Shown: positions 21,153 to 21,650 of the stretch, in pieces | How the letters are laid out: each line of letters starts with the position of its first letter | Numbering within the stretch: the stretch's first letter is position 1 | Assembly: GCF_000160835.1 (NCBI RefSeq) | Contig: NZ_GG700739.1 | Span: forward strand, 1-21,650 | Origin: Limosilactobacillus antri DSM 16041 | Lineage (GTDB): Bacteria > Bacillota > Bacilli > Lactobacillales > Lactobacillaceae | DNA: 21,650 nt | Direction of reading: 5' to 3' | Notes under the pieces: generated by a model | Database searches by the model: none | Told to the model about the DNA's origin: nothing | Seen by the model: only the letters and a program-made list of their open reading frames with translations | Translations under genes and position numbers: made by a program

Positions 21153-21344
21153 GGTGCAATACTATCTGCTCTTACAACATATGTACTTTCACTTAACCCA
21201 ACTCCTAGGGCAACTACTGGAATTGCGGCAAGAACCCATCTTTTGCCATCTTTATATATCTTATAATGTAATTTTTCCATAAAAAATTTTCTCCAATAAT
21301 TTATTGATAGTCATAATGTGTACACCCTCAGGTGATCAATAACT

Positions 21345-21350
21345 ATTATA
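21345..21350 (-). promoter_or_regulatory. Probable -10 of the adhesin gene
   Basis: A perfect TATAAT on the minus strand would start transcription about 58 nt before the adhesin ATG. No convincing -35 is visible at 16-18 nt. Confidence 0.35.
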
Positions 21351-21478
21351 ACTAATTAATAGAGCAAAAGCTTTTGAAAAAGCATAAAATTCGATAATTA
21401 TTCTCGAGGTCGGTCTAGTTTGGAAAGCCTCCTAAAGTGGTCATTTTGAGTATACCCTAATGGTCTTTTTTATTTCTG

Positions 21479-21487
21479 TGCTATACT
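21479..21487 (+). promoter_or_regulatory. Extended -10 promoter of the recombinase gene
   Basis: TGcTATACT lies 46 nt before the recombinase start; there is no good -35. Confidence 0.4.
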
Positions 21488-21533
21488 AGGAATTGCAAGT
21501 GTTCATTAGAACTGTCCAAAAGGAGAATTGAAA

Positions 21534-21650
21534 ATGGCTAAAATCGGTTATGCGCGTGTGAGTTCCAAGGAGCAACATTTAGATCGACAGTTAGCGGCTT
21601 TAAAAGACGTCGATAAATTATTTACGGATAAATTAAGTGGGGCTAACACT
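21534..21650 (+). CDS. Serine recombinase (resolvase/invertase family), N-terminal 39 residues
   Basis: The frame starts MAKIGYARVSSKEQHLDRQL and continues AALKDVDKLFTDKLSGANT to the window edge. Y-A-R-V-S-S-x-[ED]-Q is the catalytic serine motif of small serine recombinases, the second Ser position being the nucleophile, and LDRQL with D.L..DK.SG follows the family. AAGGAG lies before the ATG. Plasmid members usually resolve multimers or cointegrates, or invert DNA segments, at sites close to the gene. The DNA-binding C-terminal part is outside the window. Confidence 0.88.
   Translation, partial: MAKIGYARVSSKEQHLDRQLAALKDVDKLFTDKLSGANT

Larger units (their letters stand above)
19614..21280 (-). 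pseudogene. LPXTG adhesin with KxYKxGKxW signal and choice-of-anchor A domain, split by a frameshift
   Basis: Two adjacent frames (21280-20915 and 20900-19614) make one protein of about 555 residues if one extra A is read in the A7 tract at 20945-20951. Order: KxYKxGKxW signal (HYKIYKDGKRWVLAAIPVVA, likely cleavage after VVRA, residue 38); a Ser/Thr/Asp-rich segment of three 20-residue repeats (STDNSVNTDSASESTTIPTT type); the choice-of-anchor A domain ([62 protein letters not shown]); twelve PTQ repeats; then LPQTGEKK, a hydrophobic helix and RKKQKN. GGAG lies 10 nt before the ATG. As written, the first frame stops after 121 residues and gives only a secreted fragment. Likely role: wall-anchored adhesion to host or other cells. 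Confidence 0.88.

Noticed and set aside
20919..21266. Plus-strand ORF with repeats across the adhesin start
   Set aside because: It is the complement of the 60-bp serine-rich repeats; no start signals.

Overview
The window reads as part of a plasmid from a lactic acid bacterium of the Lactobacillaceae (AT-rich, Gram-positive ribosome binding sites, strong TATAAT-type promoters, LPXTG and KxYKxGKxW surface-protein signals). Species cannot be named from sequence alone. It carries replication, partition, addiction and mobilisation genes, with cargo on both sides. Several cargo genes are truncated, duplicated or frameshifted, as expected of a plasmid built by repeated recombination.

Left flank (1-6750). 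It opens inside a DinJ-type antitoxin gene, followed by a small unknown gene, the 3' remnant of an EamA/DMT transporter and a PH-domain-like protein in more GC-rich DNA. A TetR regulator and a DHA2-type MFS exporter are divergent, with a visible operator. A complete dinJ-yafQ toxin-antitoxin pair, a DUF488 protein, an XRE regulator with a C-terminal membrane helix, and a yjdF gene behind a probable yjdF riboswitch follow. A 220-bp piece of the XRE gene is duplicated on the far side of yjdF.

Plasmid backbone (6750-16020). A DUF536-type HTH/coiled-coil protein is embedded in a cluster of 9-bp CTTGTCGTT repeats. Then come parM-parR actin-type partition, a structured leader with four hairpins, and a RepA_N initiator whose gene holds three iteron-like repeats (probable oriV). 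An epsilon-zeta addiction module follows. Two small coiled mobilisation proteins diverge from a MobQ-type relaxase, and an oriT with an inverted repeat and a TAAGTGCGC nick core lies between them. Behind the relaxase is a decayed topoisomerase III gene with at least four frame changes. No type IV secretion genes are present, so the plasmid looks mobilisable rather than self-transmissible.

Right flank (16020-21650). Small membrane ORFs and a DUF3592 protein lead to a surface-adhesin cassette on the minus strand: a KxYKxGKxW/serine-rich/choice-of-anchor A/(PTQ)12/LPQTG adhesin, a GT4 glycosyltransferase and a sortase. The adhesin is split at an A7 tract that is also a classical -1 slippery heptamer. 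The sortase stops just after its catalytic His, so the cassette appears silenced or phase-variable. A degenerate tRNA-Gly-like 5' half lies beside the broken sortase. The window ends in the start of a serine recombinase gene.
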